Assembly: GCF_029227915.1 (NCBI RefSeq)
Contig: NC_079885.1
Span: 20,843,001 to 20,907,000 of the forward strand
Source: Hydractinia symbiolongicarpus
Taxonomy: Eukaryota; Cnidaria; Hydrozoa; Anthoathecata; Hydractiniidae
Direction: 5' to 3'
DNA: 64,000 nt
The translations under genes and the position numbers were made by a program. The notes under the pieces were generated by a model. That model had not been told where the DNA came from and made no database searches. It saw nothing but the letters and a program-made list of their open reading frames with translations. Positions 53,071-64,000 of this stretch are shown here, piece by piece; position 1 is the stretch's first letter, and every line of letters starts with the position of its first letter.

Positions 53071-54995
53071 GGCGAGTTGAAAAAAAGCAATGCAGATGTT
53101 GAGAAAGAAACTATATTAGGATCAAATTAGTGGTAATAAATTTAAGTTAACTTTCAAGGGACCGAAAAAAATGATTCTGCTAGGCGAATGTTCAAAAAAA
53201 CATTAATGTCGTCAAAAAAGGCAGTTCTGGGAAATAAAATTAGACGAATACAGAGGCAAAAGGCTCTAGAAAGGTCAAAATAAGATAATTAGAGTGAGAG
53301 TTACTTATAATCATCTAGAATCAAAATTTAACAATTTTTTAGTCTCTCTCTGTAGAAAAATTAGCTGTAATGTTTCACCATGCACGTGTTAGTTTTAAAA
53401 AAATCGGATGTAAAAAAACTCGTTCGCACGTTGGAATTCTGGAGTTTGTTTCAAAAATCGAGCAAATGTTCCGGTTACGAGGGTAAAAATTGCCTGAAGT
53501 GTCTAGAAAAATGTTTCCCATTAGCGAATGTTCCACTTATCCGGGGTTCCACCTATAGGTATTCCGCATATCGAAACTGTTCCATTAAAATACTTGGCGG
53601 GAAGATACTAATGTGTAAGATTTTTAAAAACGTTTAAAAATAAATTCCTACGAATATATTTATTTACACGTACGAATTCGTTTTCCCCGAATTAAAACAT
53701 GATGTCAACACCGGTAACAATTGAAAAATATGCTAATACAGCTACTATCGAAAATTCGAAGGATGTGTAATATGTAAATGTTTTTAATTTAAAACACATA
53801 TTGACGAAACACGAGAACGTGAAAACATAAAAATTACTGAAGAATTGCATAATTGATGTACATTCCTTGTTTGTTTTATTATTGATTCAACCTCGTCCCC
53901 AGGGCTCTCTTGCTCTCAAGCAAACAGATTGTAAGTAAAAAATAATTTGATGACACCATTGGGATCAGAAATGACGTCACACATGTCTAAAAAGGCCATT
54001 TTCCCAATTTTGAAATAATTTAAATCGAAGAAAATTGATTTCATTTACAAAATATGTCATATTTGTACAAAAGTTTTTCTTATTTCATTCAACAATAAGA
54101 AAATGTTGATGTTCTTATCATTAAACTTAGTACGCTTAGAATATGGCATTAATAGATGTTTGAGGTAAGAAAAACAATTATAATGACGTCATTCTGTCAA
54201 ATTTGTCTGTTTTTTTTATCCAAAGGGCCCATATATCTCTAAACAGTTCTTAAATTTAAAAAATTTTTTATCCTAGACTGAAAAAAGGAATACCCTTTAA
54301 AAGCATTTCAAATTTACCTTTTAATTGCAAGCTTTAGACCTGCCACTGAACATAGAACCTTTTTAATCATTTGATGCTATTTTGGAATGAATTTTGCGCC
54401 TCTTGGCTAATTAGAAGATAATGATCTCTATCGCAAATTTAGAATTATAAAAAATAAGGTGGAACACTGAGGCTAAGTAAACTCACAATTAAGCAACAGT
54501 GAAAAGTCAAGGAGTAACCTGGGTAAAGGTTGGTGGTATTAATAACTTGAAACGAGTGGTAAAATCTTCCGACATTTGAAGTAGGTGAAGACAAACGACG
54601 AAAAGCTCTTTTGACATATCTATATATGTTAGCTTTCGCCAACGTTACCCCTGACATAATCTTATACTTGTTTAACAACAAAATTAGATTACTATTATTA
54701 TTATTCCTAATATTTATACATGATATGGCGACTTTAAAATTGGAAACACTGTTATCAATGTATGTCCTGTGTTCGAAATGCATAGAGTAAGTATTTTCTT
54801 CGCATGGCATTGGTTGACCCGTAAATATGGTAAAGACACTCACTAAACATACCCGCACTGTAGACCGAGCCACGGATCTTGTGATTACGAAGCGAACTGA
54901 ATGAACGAAAACTCAATACATACCAATCATTAACAGGAGTTGTTTTTATTTCTTTTTACATTTTGTTACAATACACAGATTCCTCCCTAAAAAGT

Positions 54996-55232
54996 TTACA
55001 CCTTAATCGGTTGACTTTTCACAATAATTGGTCTTGGTCGGTTTTTAAAAATAATTTTCTGCTTCACAAAAGCCACAACATCGTAAGACGTTTCTTGTGG
55101 CGAATCAATATCCATCATTTCGCTTTCACATTCGGCATAACTTTGTTTCTTCTTCATCACAGCAAATGGTTTATCTAGTGGTGCTATTTTTCCAGTAAGA
55201 ACATGATGGCCGACAATTAAGCTTGGATTTCC
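54996..55232 (-). CDS. CHTF8: CHTF8 (Ctf8) C-terminal coding exon, partial
   Basis: Ctf8 is the small subunit of the alternative CTF18-DCC1-CTF8 RFC clamp loader used in replication and sister-chromatid cohesion. The exon opens after a TGTTTTTCAG acceptor and encodes 78 residues: GNPSLIVGHHVLTGKIAPLD, KPFAVMKKK, a divergent acidic segment, SYDVVAFVKQKIIFK, NRPRPIIVKSQPIKV and TAA. Vertebrate CHTF8 has GIPVLIVGHHILYGK, LEKPFAVL and KILFKTRPKPI in the same order and ends at the same point. The N-terminal exon(s) (about 45 residues, with WVLxELQG and GDLH motifs) should lie at higher coordinates on this strand; I searched to about 57 kb by eye and did not find them. Confidence 0.88.
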   Translation of the reverse strand, partial: GNPSLIVGHHVLTGKIAPLDKPFAVMKKKQSYAECESEMMDIDSPQETSYDVVAFVKQKIIFKNRPRPIIVKSQPIKV

Positions 55233-56879
55233 CTGAAAAACATGAAAACAAAGTAAGTATACAAGATTTTTAAGTCGATTAGATCATTTATTGGTTTGTA
55301 TGCAGGGAATTCTCCTAATGATAACTTTTTTTTCCGGCAGAAATCTTTTTAGTCAAAATTATCACCGTTAAGCCTTCGGATATCCAGCATGGCTAGTTAG
55401 TTTCAAAGAAGTAAATTCCAGGAGTTTTTCAGTTTTCCTAGTGTTTTTCGATAAAAAAAAATATTTGAAAAAAAAACACGTATGGAATGAAAACCCCAAC
55501 AAAAACATCTGTCGATCCAAACATAAAAAAATTATACCTATGCAGAAAAAAGACGACGAAGAAGGCATTAAATAATATCATCTTGCCACTTGCAAAGGAG
55601 CTAAAAGCACTAAAAAAAGTTTTCCTTAAACTATTATATATGGCGCATTAAGATTTTGTGGATACATATATATACAACTTGATAAAAAATGTATTAAAGG
55701 AACACAAGTACATTAAAATCATAACAATCCCTAGAAATTTTTAAATTGTGCAATTGAACTCACCACAAACAAAGGTCATGAAACAAAATACGTCTTAAAG
55801 TTGCAAAAGAAGACTCGAAAACTCCATCTGCCTTTTTTAGCATCAGTTAAAAAGAGGTTGGGAACTTCTTAGCGCATCTTTTTCACGGAAGTTTCGTTCC
55901 CAACTTCAAAATGTGTGTTTTAACGTTCTGATGAGAACGTGAAAATGGATGCAAAACCAGTAAAAAAAGTAAGTTTGTAACTGCTTTGAGTGTAACTTTG
56001 AAATTTAGAAAAGCTCAAACTTTTGTGCTTTTTTTTATCTGCAAATAATTCTAAACCAGTAAATATCTTAATATCTAGCCCTCTCCTATCTCGTGTACAT
56101 ATATATTTGTATTAAGATCTTCCAGGCAATGGAATGAAAACAAAGATGTTTTGATGATGAGAGAAATAGCTGCTATTGAAATACTAGCTTAAAAGTCTAT
56201 GGTAGAAGGTTGCAGACACCTTGTGTGAAAATTTGATGAAGTTCTGGAAGTGAAACTTTGACTTTTCTAAGGAAAAAAATAGGGAAACAAAATCAAACGA
56301 GATGCGCTCAAAACCAACAAACTATTAAACAACAGCCCGAAACTTAGCTAGCAAAATTGAAACTTCGCTATAGCAGAGCTGAGAAAAACTGGATGTAGCT
56401 ACCGACCTTTCAGTTAAGACGAAGTCAGCTCATAAAAAAATTACTTGCTTTGGAAATTTCTAAACATTTGCCTATGAATTAAAAACACAAGGAGAGTGCT
56501 TATTAAACTACAACACCACGAATAAAAATAAAATTTAAATCGTCGTTTATGTAGAAAACGAAAACTTGCAAGTACAGAAGATTTTACTTAATTTTTTTAC
56601 GTAAATTGTAAAGTTAGAAAATGGAGGGTGAAATTGAAACTTTAAAAATATCGTTAAATGAAATGAATTGAAGCAAAAGATAACTACACTTGAAACTGAT
56701 TTGCAAAGTTTACAACAAAAGCTGTTTACATACGATAACCTAAAACAATTCCCACAAAAGTTCAATAATTGTGCGGCTTGAAAATAACAAATTCAATCTC
56801 GTCATGGAAATTATACAACCTTATATATACAGATTATAGATTATACTGGGCATTTTTTTAAATTCCAGAGATAATAAGA
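55233..56879. other. Intron of CHTF8 or intergenic, nothing recognised
   Basis: AT-rich sequence. A short inverted repeat (GTTGGGAACTTCTTAG ... GTTCCCAAC) lies at 55857-55906. No exon with CHTF8 N-terminal motifs was seen. Confidence 0.4.
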
Positions 56880-58430
56880 CGCAAATTTGACGCTCATCTC
56901 GAACTTTTCAACGCATTAGACGCATCAATGCAAGCGAGAATACAGCCAAATGTGAATGTGCAGAAACAGTTGGATTTTGTATTTAATTCGCACAAAGGCT
57001 TTTCTTCTCACTGTCTGAAGCCTAAACAAGTCCAATGCTCTTCTAAAGGGCAAGGATGTTGTAGGTGTCCTTCCTACGGGTTATGGGTAGTCGTTAATCT
57101 TTTAACTTCTTCCTGACACTATACCACAAAGAAGCACAAGAAATATCTTTATTGTGATGTGCCCTTTATCTTCAATTACATAGAAGACCAAGTGCAGTTT
57201 TTAAACAGTGTTGGTATTTCAGCAACCTCAGTTCATTTCAATAATAGTTCCACAAGCTCTTATGAAAGTTTGTTTGCTGAAATGCAAACTCACGAAGAAA
57301 TCAATATATCAAAAGAGGTGAAAGAAGGGGATATACATTTACTCTGAGCTCATCCAGAGGCAATACTTTCCGAGCAAGACAGAACTTTATTGAAGTCAAC
57401 TGTTTATAAAGATAATGCTGATAATAGATTAATGTTGATTGTTATTGACGAGGCTTATTGTGTAGAATTTTGGTAAGCATTGTTTCCTCTGATATATATC
57501 TATTTAAAAACAAACTACATCTTGGAAACTTTTTTGACTAAGTTAAAGTAAGTTATGACTAGCGCGTATTGTATTGTAGAAAACAACCTGAAGTAGATAA
57601 GCTACATGCAACTGTGCAGTTCGGGTGCAAGTCCCGATTATGTTTTTGTACAACAGCTGATCATGTCATACAATCACCTTAGATATATACATATATATCA
57701 CCCTGACGAAGAAATAATCGAAATGTTGTAATGAATAATTTGTTTTTTTGACTTTATATACACATACTTTAAACTAACAAGATGCTGCTTTAAGAAGGAA
57801 TATGTACTTTATGTATCTTCTTATGTATATTATGCAAATTCCAACCGGAAACATATATTCCCTGAAAAAAAGATCCGCAAAAGTAATGCTTCTGGATTTG
57901 AAAGCTATGAGAATATATTATATTAATAATATTATATTATTATTAAGAGAACGATTTCCAATGACAATCTACATAAAATTAAAATATCATGGTCTAGCAT
58001 TTAAATGGTCTGAAAGAATTTTCAGCACATTTTAATAAGTGGGATTCAAAAAACACCATCTAGTCAATACCATGCAGCACAGACGAAAGCTATGAAACAA
58101 ATCATCATAAAGAAAATCCCTAAGATAAACTCACGGATCAGAGTTATCTTTGCTACCACTGCTTTCGGAATGGGTGTTAATATTCTACATGTAGAAAATG
58201 TTTACCACATTACCCCACCCAGCAATCTTGAAGCTTATGTTCAAGAAATAGGACGAGCTGGCAGAAGTAAGCAACCTTTGATGTTTCGGCAAATAAAACA
58301 AATGTGGATAAAATTATGAACATTAACTTGCCTAAGAGAGCATATTCAAAAACAATTGGGTTTCAAGCACGAACTTCAAGAAAAATGTTGTTCAATCTGT
58401 GAAAAAGTGGAAACATAGAAAAGTCGACCA
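56880..58430 (+). pseudogene. Decayed RecQ-like DEAD/DEAH helicase
   Basis: Helicase motifs appear in order but in different frames. LKPKQVQCS near 57020. Near 57045, another frame reads KGKDVVGVLPTGYG, a Walker A whose next codon is TAG where Lys is expected. DQVQFLNSVGISATS at 57187. LMLIVIDEAYCVEFW at 57431 (motif II), followed by a GTAAGC donor. After about 0.6 kb, RIRVIFATTAFGMGVNI (58133), HITPPSNLEAYVQEIGRAGR (motif VI) and a CCSICEK zinc-type pair near 58390. At least one frameshift and one stop in the ATPase site make this a pseudogene. Such RecQ-like genes are often multicopy and transposon-associated in invertebrates; that link is inference. Confidence 0.75.
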
Positions 58431-59025
58431 CTGTAAGAACTCATTTAGCAGCAAAATTAAGAAATGAATTAAACTAGGAACTAAGTGTGGCCCTAACCAA
58501 CATTAGTGAAGAAAATTTGATATTTTTGTACTCACGAAGAGCTTGCCGCTGACATTTGTAACACAAGCCTACAATCAAATACAGTTGCCCATGATTTATC
58601 CACATTAGATGAGAACATTACTAAAAGAAGTTTAAAACATAGTCAGTTAACATTCAGGTAGCAGATTGGAGTTAATAAGAAGGAAACTGGAATAATCATA
58701 ATGGAACAACAGTGCAGATTGCATTATTTATCTGAAAATGGTGATCGTAATGCATGAGTACATGTTCGAGAGTTAGAAGTAATTAAAAAAAACTTACAAG
58801 TAAGAAACAAGGCCTGTTTGTTGATTTTGAAAAAATTATGTTATTACTGAATATGCAGCGTTTAAAACTTACGAGAAATTTGAAACAGTATTCCAAATAA
58901 ACAATAATGATTATTGCAATCCTTCAATGTTTGTTACTTTAAAAATGCAGATTTACCAAAGCACCAGATGAGCTTACAAGTGCTACTGCTGAATCTCTTA
59001 CATATGACCATAAAAAAAATTCCAT
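58431..59025. other. Non-coding remnant between helicase pseudogene and minisatellite
   Basis: AT-rich, with frequent stops in all frames; probably the decayed 3' part of the helicase-like gene. Confidence 0.35.
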
Positions 59026-60679
59026 AGGTTTACAGGTAAACGAATGACGTGCCAGTCAAATACACACTAATCGCACATGGATGGGTCTAAAGAAAAATTA
59101 ATACCCTGCCAATGACCTAACTCTAACCACGCAGGCATGGGTTTACAGGTAAGTTAATACCGTGCCAGTGACCCTCACTCTAACCAAGCAGGCATGGGTT
59201 TACAGGTAAGTTAATACCGTGCCAGTGACCCTCTCTCTAATCACACACGCATGGGTTTACAGGTAAATTAATACCGTGCCAGTGACCCTCTCTCTAATCA
59301 CACACGCATAAGTTTACAATTAAATTAATACAATTCCAGTGACCCTTACTCTAATCACACATGCGTGGGTTTACAGGTAAGTTAATACCGTGCCAGTGAC
59401 CCTTGCTCTAATCACAAACGCATGGGTTTACAAGTAAGTTAATACCGTGCCAGTGACCCTCTCTCTAATCACACACGCATGGGTTTACAGGTAAGTTAAT
59501 ACCGTGCCAGTGACCCTAACTCTAATCACACACGCATAAGTTTACAATTAAATTAATACAATTCCAGTGACCCTTACTCTAATCACACATGCGTGGGTTT
59601 ACAGGTAAGTTAATACCGTGCCAGTGACCCTTTCTCTAATCACAAAACACATGGGTTTACAGGTAAGTTAATACCGTGCCAGTGACCCTCACTCTAACCA
59701 AGCAGGCATGGGTTTACAGGTAAGTTAATACCGTGCCAGTGACCCTCTCTCTAATCACACACACATGGGTTTACAGGTAAGTTAATACCGTGCCAGTGAC
59801 CCTAACTCTAATCACACACGCATGGTTTTACAGGTAAGTTAATACCGTGCCAGTGACCCTCTCTCTAATCACACACACATGGGTTTACAGGTAAGTTAAT
59901 ACCGTGCCAGTGACCCTTGCTCTAATCACAAACACATGGGTTTACAGGTAAGTTAATACCGTGCCAGTGACCCTTGCTCTAATCACAAACGCACAGGTTT
60001 ACAGGTAAGTTAATACCGTGCCAGTGACCCTCTCTCTAATCACACACACATGGGTTTACAGGTAAGTTAATACCGTGCTAGTGACCCTTGCTCTAATCAC
60101 AAACACATGGGTTTACAGGTAAGTTAATACCGTGCCAGTGACCCTTGCTCTAATCACAAACGCACAGGTTTACAGGTAAGTTAATACCGTGCCAGTGACC
60201 CTCTCTCTAATCACAAAACACATGGGTTTACAGGTAAGTTAATACCGTGCCAGTGACCCTCACTCTAACCAAGCAGGCATGGGTTTACAGGTAAGTTAAT
60301 ATCGTGCCAGTGACCCTCTCTCTAATCACACACGCATGGGTTTACAGGTAAGTTAATACCGTGCCAGTGACCCTAACTCTAATCACACACGCATGGGTTT
60401 ACAGGTAAATTAATACCGTGCCAGTGACCCTCTCTCTAATCACACACGCATAAGTTTACAATTAAATTAATACAATTCCAGTGACCCTTACTCTAATCAC
60501 ACATGCGTGGGTTTACAGGTAAGTTAATACCGTGCCAGTGACCCTTTCTCTAATCACAAACGCACGGGTTTACAGGTAAGTTAATACCGTGCCAGTGACC
60601 CTTGCTCTAATCACAAACGCACGGGTTTACAGGTAAGTTAATACCGTGCCAGTGACCCTACTCTAATCACACACGCATA
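59026..60679 (+). repeat. 57-bp minisatellite, about 28-29 copies
   Basis: The consensus starts GGGTTTACAGGTAAGTTAAT, continues ACCGTGCCAGTGACCCT and ends CTCTAATCACACACGCAT. The first two copies are diverged and the interior copies differ at only a few sites. A variant pair (CATAAGTTTACAATTAAATT followed by a CATGCGTGGG unit) recurs at about 59307, 59532 and 60448, which shows higher-order duplication. Every standard unit contains CAGGTAAGT. The unit length is a multiple of three, but TAA in GTTAAT and other stops prevent a long frame. Confidence 0.95.
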
Positions 60680-61144
60680 TCGTTGTTGATATGACGAAAG
60701 GGCCAATTTCAAAATCGACAAAATTTTTTATTGCTGAATCTGAACAAGAAGATCCAGTTCTTTCATCTGCATCAGGATTTAAAGAGCTAATCTCACAGGT
60801 CTTCTGTATTTGATGTGGTCCAATCTCAATAATCATAATGTTGAATTATGACAAAAAGGCCAAATCCTACATTGGCCCTTTTTTCAAAATTTGTTAAAGT
60901 TTCACATAATGGCCAATCTCTACTTTGGCCTTTTTGTCAAAACGCTTTCTTTACTTTGTCACCAGGTTATAACCCTAATGCTGAGATTGGCCCAACATTG
61001 ATGTTCTATCTTTTTCAGGTTTAAAGAAGTCATTACATTGTTTAGGCTAGTAAGTTTGATTTCCTAGGTTTAGAGAAGTCATTGCATTGCAATGTTTAGG
61101 TAAAAAGAAGTGTTTCTGCAGTTTAGATTAGATTAAAAAGTTTT
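60680..61144. other. Spacer with a foldback element and a short coding-like segment
   Basis: Positions 60687-60800 read VDMTKGPISKSTKFFIAESE and on to KELISQ before a GT. This may be an orphan exon of the neighbouring mobile gene. Positions 60808-60991 are a foldback element: TGACAAAAAGGCCAAA at 60849-60864 has its exact reverse complement at 60924-60939, with CCAATCTCA/TGAGATTGG at the edges. A degenerate direct repeat (AGGTTTAAAGAAGTCATT) lies at 61018-61100. Confidence 0.5.
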
Positions 61145-64000
61145 ATGGCAGCAGAAATTGCAAAACTACGTTGTCGACAGATTCAAGACTTTGTCTCTGG
61201 TGAGCATGTTTGGGTCGATGCAACCTACTTTGATGATCCAAAATCTGCACCAGAAACCGTTTCTCAACAAGTTGTGGTGAAGACAAAAAGGTCAGTTGCT
61301 TCTGGTAGTTGCAAAATAGTATTTGATGATGGAACTAAATCATATGTTGCTAAAGCTGAATTACATCCTGCTGGCAATGCCAGGATTGTGAATTCAAATG
61401 AAAACGATGAGGAAGATAGTGAGGAGAACGAAAATGAGGAATGGAAACCAGTGGAAGAAGAAAGCAGTGACGAAGATGAAGAAAATGAAAGAGCGGAGGC
61501 ACGTACTTTCCTTGTTTTGTAATTTCAAAATTTACATTGACATCTTTCCTGTCTTTTTATTATCCCAATTTAAAATCAACCTTTGTGGGCGTATTTTCTA
61601 AAGTTGATTTAAAAAACCCTGTGTCATATCCCTTAAAATCTTTGATGTCTTGCTGTAAACTTAGATCTATCCTTTTCATATAGGAAGATGATACAGGGTT
61701 CACACCAGCGGCCAGTGAAAGGTTGTATTATTTGATGGATCAGAATCGTAAGCTGTTTGTTGGGAAGTTGATTCCTGGAGCAGATGTTGTCCACAACATA
61801 CCCTTGGTAGATACTCAAAGAAAGTTTGAAATAGTTTCTGTAATTGATGCTAAACAGTGGGAGCACTTTGATGAGGACAGACATACTGAGGGAACGTTTA
61901 TTGCATGGGACCTGAAATATGCTCAAGTGAAAGTAAGTGTATGCACCTGCACAAGTACACACAGACACACATGCACATACATACACACTAATAAGGTAAG
62001 TGCTTATTACACACACACACACACACACACATATATTTCTATTTTGACATACCACTAAGCCGCAAAAACAATTTCAGATGCAGCCAAGACGTCCAGAAGC
62101 CGCCTTGGAATTGGTTATTCCTGAATACATTCTTGTTGGTTACAAGAGCCATTTTCAAGAAGGTTGTGATGTTGTATGTGGGGAAGTATGTCAGTTTCGC
62201 GAGGATAAAGTTTACCACGAGTGGACAGCTTTAATCCAAGCTCCTTGTGAAGGAACACCACAAAAACCATAAAGCGCGGTAAACTGAACAAAAAAAAAGC
62301 AAGAAAGCGACTCAAGTTGGAAGGTAAAGAATACACAACCCAAAAGGGAAAGACGATGCCAGCAAGAAAACCAATGCAATGGGTAGAATGCAAGTGCAAG
62401 AACAAATGTGCAAGAATTTTCACCATAGAGGATCGAAATCTTTTATATGAGCGATATTGGAGTATTCGTTCAGACAACGAAAGGAGACAGTACATTCTCG
62501 CGATGACTTCAACAAAAGATCCTGCCCAAAGAACAACAAAGAAGGGAGAGAATTCGCGAAGAAACCAAACTCCTGTGTACTTCCTCAGTAAAACTAACAA
62601 TGAAGAAGCTGAAGTCTGTGCAAACGTTTTCTTATCAATGTTACAAGTAACTAGAAAGTTTGTTCGATATACCCGTCAAAATGCAACTCAAGGCTTCATC
62701 GAAACCGGATAGCAGAGGTCAAAAGACTCCAAAACACAAACTAACTGATGTGAGACGAAAACAGGTTTTGGCACATATCAACTCATTCCCTAAAGTCCCT
62801 GCTCATTATGTGTGGAAATCAAGCCAAAAAATCTACATCGAAGATACCACAAACTTTTCCAAACTAACTGTAATCAAAATGCATAGACTGTATCTAGCTG
62901 ATTGTCAAAAGGAGGGTGTCAACGATCCTGTAGCGCTTAGTACTTACAAAGAAATTGTTAAATCTCAAAATATAGCAATACATAAACCAAAAAAAGACCA
63001 ATGCAAAATCTGTGTTAAATATACTAGAAGTAATCCCAAAGAAAAAGAAAAATTAGAAAAGTAAAAGAAGATGCCAGTCTACTTGTATTCAATTTTGATC
63101 TTGAAGCCGTGTTGTATACACCATGTGATAAAGTCAGCACAATTTTCTACATGAGGAAGTTGTGTACGTATAACTCTACTGCCTTCAATTTAGTCACGAA
63201 AACGGGACAGTGCTACATCTGGGATGAAAGTGAAGGAAAACGAGGAAGTAATGAGATTGGTACTACTATCCACCGCTATTTGGAACAGTTTCATGGTAAA
63301 GAAGTGGTAATGTTTTCAGACACGTGTGGAGGTCAAAACCGTAATCAATACATAGCTGCCTTGTTATTGTATATGGCACATAACCACAAAACCATCAAAT
63401 CAATCGACTATATTTTTATGGTTCAAGGGCACTCCCACATGGAAGTGGACTCGATGCACTCAGCTATCGAGCGAAAGTCAGGTATACCTCTTATCTACCA
63501 GTTTTTTTATATAAACAAAGTTAATATTATTCTCTATAATCGAACATGAACATTCTTCAAACTTCAACATGCATGCATTTCTAGTAACGTAGAAACGATT
63601 AAAATACTAAGCTTTATGTTATCCGTACAGCACTGATCTATTTAAAATTTTATATCAGTATTCAAGTTTACTTTTGTTTTTCAAGGTGGATTGCAGATAT
63701 ACGACCCTTATGGATGGACTGTTGTAGCATCAATTGCCAGGAGAAATCCTTATTTTGTTGAAAACTTGGAACACACTGACATCCTTGACCTGAAAAAGTT
63801 GAAGCAGGATATGAAAGTGACAAATGTCAATAAAGATGACGATGGCCAAAAAGTCAGAAGGAACAATGATGGGAGTATTACCTGGATGCGGTTCGAAAAG
63901 GAACAACCAGACACCATTCTATACAAAGTCACATATGATCAAGCCACACCGATCAAAAAAATGAAGGTTATTCGAAGTATGCGCCAGAATGTAGCTTCAG
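61145..64000 (+). pseudogene. Frameshifted transposase-like gene (RNase H-like DDE type), runs off the window
   Basis: Exon 1 from 61145 (MAAEIAKLRCRQIQDFVSGE, acidic tail) to about 61499; exon 2 61684-61932; exon 3 from 62078. The frame stops at 62270 and continues in another frame with MQWVECKCKNKCARIF, the zinc-like N-terminal part. It shifts again near 62700 (GFIET to DSRGQKTPKHKLTD, then HINSFPKVPAHYVW) and near 63060. The catalytic-looking core follows: FNFDLEAVLYTPCDK, LCTYN, CYIWDESEGKRGSNEIG, VVMFSDTCGGQNRNQYIAAL and VQGHSHMEVDSMHSAIERKS. An intron (63482-63685) precedes GGLQIYDPYGWTVVASIARR ... WMRFEKEQPDTILYKV. Acidic residues in FDLEA, SDTCGGQN and HMEVDS fit an RNase H fold. Similar proteins occur in many copies in insects and cnidarians, often as uncharacterised ORFs; I believe they match DUF7869 but cannot check. 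Three shifts mean that it is decayed, unless they are sequencing errors. Confidence 0.7.
62009..62032. repeat. (CA)n microsatellite
   Basis: About ten CA units in the intron before exon 3 of the transposase-like gene, next to a CACACAGACACACATGCACA run at about 61957. Confidence 0.85.

Larger units (their letters stand above)
51616..54995. other. Intergenic region between GPX and CHTF8
   Basis: Contains the transposon at 52113-53070. The rest is AT-rich. A partial hairpin-family copy (AACCTCGTCCCCAGGGCTCT) lies at 53888-53915. The frames at 53380-53637 and 54445-54873 (minus) show no domain. The latter lies just downstream of CHTF8 and includes a basic segment (YVKRAFRRLSSPTSNVGRF) but cannot be assigned. 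Confidence 0.45.

Noticed and set aside
54445-54873. 142-codon minus-strand frame downstream of CHTF8
   Set aside because: Starts with a signal-like stretch but has an Asn/Ser-Asn repeat and no conserved motif. Position suggests CHTF8 3' UTR or intergenic DNA.
57575-57660. Possible tRNA (CAGTTCGGGTGCAAGTCCCG)
   Set aside because: Only a B-box-like arm is visible; no A-box, anticodon or acceptor stem could be built around it.
59026-60679. CRISPR-like array
   Set aside because: Units are contiguous 57-bp repeats with no unique spacers, in a eukaryotic context. It is a minisatellite.

Overview
This is a eukaryotic, intron-rich, AT-rich window from an animal, most likely a cnidarian and probably a hydrozoan. 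The pointers are precursor proteins with repeated Gly-Lys-Arg-Glu amidation and cleavage sites of the cnidarian neuropeptide type, small introns with poly-T acceptors, and many short hairpin elements, Helitrons, tRNA-derived SINEs and tetranucleotide repeats. Species assignment is inference; no marker gene fixes it.

Layout. (1) 1.5-12.1 kb, + strand: a complete 18-exon DCAF11/WDR23 gene (substrate receptor of CUL4-DDB1 ubiquitin ligases). (2) 12.1-17.0 kb: gene-poor, with simple repeats and foldback elements. (3) 17.0-26.8 kb, + strand: a cluster of secreted-peptide precursor exons. There are three signal-peptide exons (17068, 18229, 20707), a terminal exon at 21640, and a complete seven-exon precursor (24420-26775). 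That precursor carries at least seven GKR-flanked peptides, including three copies of GPWKMFGRPF, and then an array of phase-0 mini-exons that each begin (L/I/M)P(M/V/F). Its C-terminal exon shares an IC-x6-CS motif with the 21640 exon. This is the least ordinary part of the window. (4) 26.8-30.3 kb: no gene seen. (5) 30.3-43.0 kb, + strand: a 22-exon gene for an unrecognised coiled-coil protein of about 483 residues, with two non-autonomous Helitrons and a hairpin MITE in its introns. (6) 43.4-49.1 kb, - strand: PDCD6/ALG-2, a penta-EF-hand calcium sensor, with two equally long alternative terminal exons; a LINE 3' fragment lies in intron 1. (7) 50.3-51.6 kb, + strand: a selenocysteine glutathione peroxidase with an in-frame TGA and a convincing SECIS element in the 3' UTR. 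(8) 52.1-53.1 kb: a DNA transposon with inverted ends and a younger hairpin element inserted in it. (9) 55.0-55.2 kb, - strand: the last exon of CHTF8 (alternative clamp-loader subunit). (10) 56.9-64.0 kb: transposon territory, with a decayed RecQ-like helicase, a 57-bp minisatellite of about 28 copies, and a frameshifted transposase-like gene running off the right edge.

The housekeeping genes (DCAF11, PDCD6, GPX, CHTF8) do not form an obvious functional unit. The peptide-precursor cluster looks like a local expansion by tandem and exon duplication. Coordinates of spliced genes are coding-exon boundaries I read from splice sites and reading phase; UTRs and promoters are mostly not defined.
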